A stretch of DNA of 20,905 nucleotides, from NCBI GenBank assembly GCA_019308985.1, contig JAFDHB010000049.1:1-20905 (forward strand), written 5' to 3'. Shown here one piece after another: positions 20,290 through 20,905 of this stretch; the stretch's first letter is position 1; the number at the start of each line of letters is the position of its first letter. The notes beneath the pieces are model-generated. The model was given only the letters and a program-made list of their open reading frames with translations, was not told the DNA's origin and did not search any database. Made by a program: the position numbers and the translations under genes. The stretch comes from Deltaproteobacteria bacterium (GTDB taxonomy: Bacteria; Desulfobacterota; DSM-4660; Desulfatiglandales; HGW-15).

Positions 20290-20337
20290 CAAATGCACAA
20301 GAAATTGTGCATGGATGCACAATTTCTTGTGCATTTG
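20290..20337. repeat. Perfect 23-bp inverted repeat with 2-bp spacer; each arm is also a hairpin
   Basis: Arms 20290-20312 and 20315-20337 are exact reverse complements around GG. Each arm contains ATGCACAA and TTGTGCAT, separated by GAAA in the left arm and TTTC in the right. So there are two nested 8-bp-stem hairpins, or one 23-bp stem. The left hairpin has a GNRA-type loop as RNA. No T run follows, so a simple terminator is unlikely. A multi-site operator, a cruciform, or the end of a palindromic mobile element are alternatives. Confidence 0.92.
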
Positions 20338-20516
20338 GCCGAGAAAGGTCCCTGGGCATTCCTATGGTTTCCAGTTCTTCAATGATTTGGGGCCTCAGCA
20401 ATCCGATTTCCACGCTGCCAGGATTTTGTGGGTTCCCGTCGTACCTCGAAACCGGTTGATCCGCTCCTATCTCCAGCCACAACTGGCGCCTCGGAAAAGA
20501 AAAGGGAAACGGAAGA

Positions 20517-20538
20517 GGGGACGTAGGTTCCCCTTTTT
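20517..20538 (+). terminator. Hairpin followed by a T run (terminator-like or palindromic repeat)
   Basis: Arms gggga (20517-20521) and tcccc (20529-20533), loop of 7, then five T on the plus strand. On the minus strand an A run precedes the stem. Genes here run leftward, so it would not terminate any recognised plus-strand gene. It may be a stray palindromic repeat at the junction where the intron-like sequence stops. Confidence 0.3.
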
Positions 20539-20544
20539 CGTCCG

Positions 20545-20859
20545 GGTAAGGTCGATAGCTCTGTCATTGCCCACCCACCTCCTTTACCTGGTCGGGTTAC
20601 GGAAAGGATATCGGGCTTCGGCAGTCGAGGGTGCCTCGCCCTCCCTTCCAGGCCTACCTGAGGTTCGCACCGAGCTTGAGTGGCAATTTTGGCTACGGCT
20701 TCCTTCAGATCCCTCATTGGCTCCCATGTGACCGATTTGTCCCTCATCGGGCAGCCCGCGGAAGTTTCTTCGGGCACCCTTGCCTTCGCCTACACGTTAC
20801 CTCCTTTCAGGTCCGTGACTGGACTCCCACCAGTTAGTTATCGACCATGCCGGTCGCAC
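20545..20859 (-). mobile_element. Probable 5' fragment of a group II intron, truncated
   Basis: On the minus strand the sequence from 20859 begins GTGCGACCGGCATGGTCG, matching the GUGYG 5' splice consensus followed by the GACC/GGTC stem that opens domain I in many bacterial group II introns. Further helices follow: CTGG/CCAG around TGGGAGT, GTCC/GGAC, and CGGGC/GCCCG. A strong AAAGGAGGT and ATG (20567) come next, as for an intron-encoded protein, but only 62 codons follow and no reverse transcriptase motif appears. No domain V or reverse transcriptase gene exists between here and the rhodanese-like gene, so only the 5' end survives. The right-hand boundary at 20859 is good; the left-hand one is approximate. 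Confidence 0.5.
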
Positions 20860-20905
20860 CTACGGTCGCCCTACGGGCTCCCTCCGTATCACCTGCTCCC
20901 GGGAG
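20860..20905. other. Presumed 5' exon side of the intron fragment, no gene recognised
   Basis: 46 bp with a short GCCC/GGGC stem just upstream of the proposed splice site. Some group II introns (class C) insert behind stem-loops. Too short to identify. Confidence 0.3.

Noticed and set aside
20021..20482. 153-codon minus-strand frame across the nested palindrome
   Set aside because: It runs through the inverted repeat and A/T-rich leader, lacks a ribosome binding site and resembles no family; the plus strand gives an equally long frame there because of the palindrome.
20379..20567. 62-codon frame after the strong AAAGGAGGT at 20567 as a real small gene
   Set aside because: The ribosome binding site is good, but the product has no recognisable content beyond ~10 residues and looks like a severed intron-encoded protein start running into a hairpin.
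1..20905. CRISPR array, tRNA or rRNA
   Set aside because: The repeats seen are coding (RCC1, YD, 82-residue units) rather than short direct repeats with unique spacers, and no tRNA or rRNA signature was recognised.

Overview
The window carries four protein genes, all transcribed leftward on the minus strand. They encode exported or membrane-anchored proteins. The G+C-rich sequence, Sec signal peptides with AxA cleavage sites, giant FN3/Ig/Calx-beta/RCC1/YD-repeat proteins and a fragment resembling a group II intron suggest an environmental Gram-negative bacterium, possibly Desulfobacterota (former Deltaproteobacteria). The taxonomic guess rests on protein style only and is weak.

Layout in order of transcription (right to left). 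20860-19898 has no convincing protein gene. It holds a probable truncated 5' end of a group II intron, a hairpin followed by a T run, and a perfect 23-bp inverted repeat whose arms are themselves hairpins. 19897-18974 encodes a membrane-anchored protein with two rhodanese-like folds that lack the catalytic cysteine. It overlaps by 4 bp (GTGA) a membrane-anchored transglutaminase-like protein with an intact Cys-His-Asp triad (18977-18087). After 130 bp comes a 2184-residue secreted protein (17956-11402): signal peptide, an N-terminal module, Ig/FN3-like domains, a Ca-binding-type DxDGDG segment, a chitobiase-C-like domain, and twelve ~82-residue beta-sandwich-like repeats with a higher-order period of 408 residues. 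After 244 bp starts a second giant secreted protein (11157 to beyond base 1). It has a signal peptide, two Calx-beta-like domains, four RCC1 repeats, many FN3/Ig-like domains, a Cys-rich linker and a long RHS/YD-repeat array that runs off the window. Its reading frame is broken by one missing base in a C7 tract at 10269-10275. Everything from that tract down to base 1 is open in the restored frame, which is not obvious from start-to-stop ORF calling.

How they may work together (inference): the two small membrane proteins could act on, anchor or mature the two giant exported proteins. The RHS protein is the most likely effector or contact molecule, and its C-terminal payload lies outside the window. 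The 12-repeat protein resembles an adhesin or stalk. Nothing in the window proves a shared function beyond strand, order and compartment.
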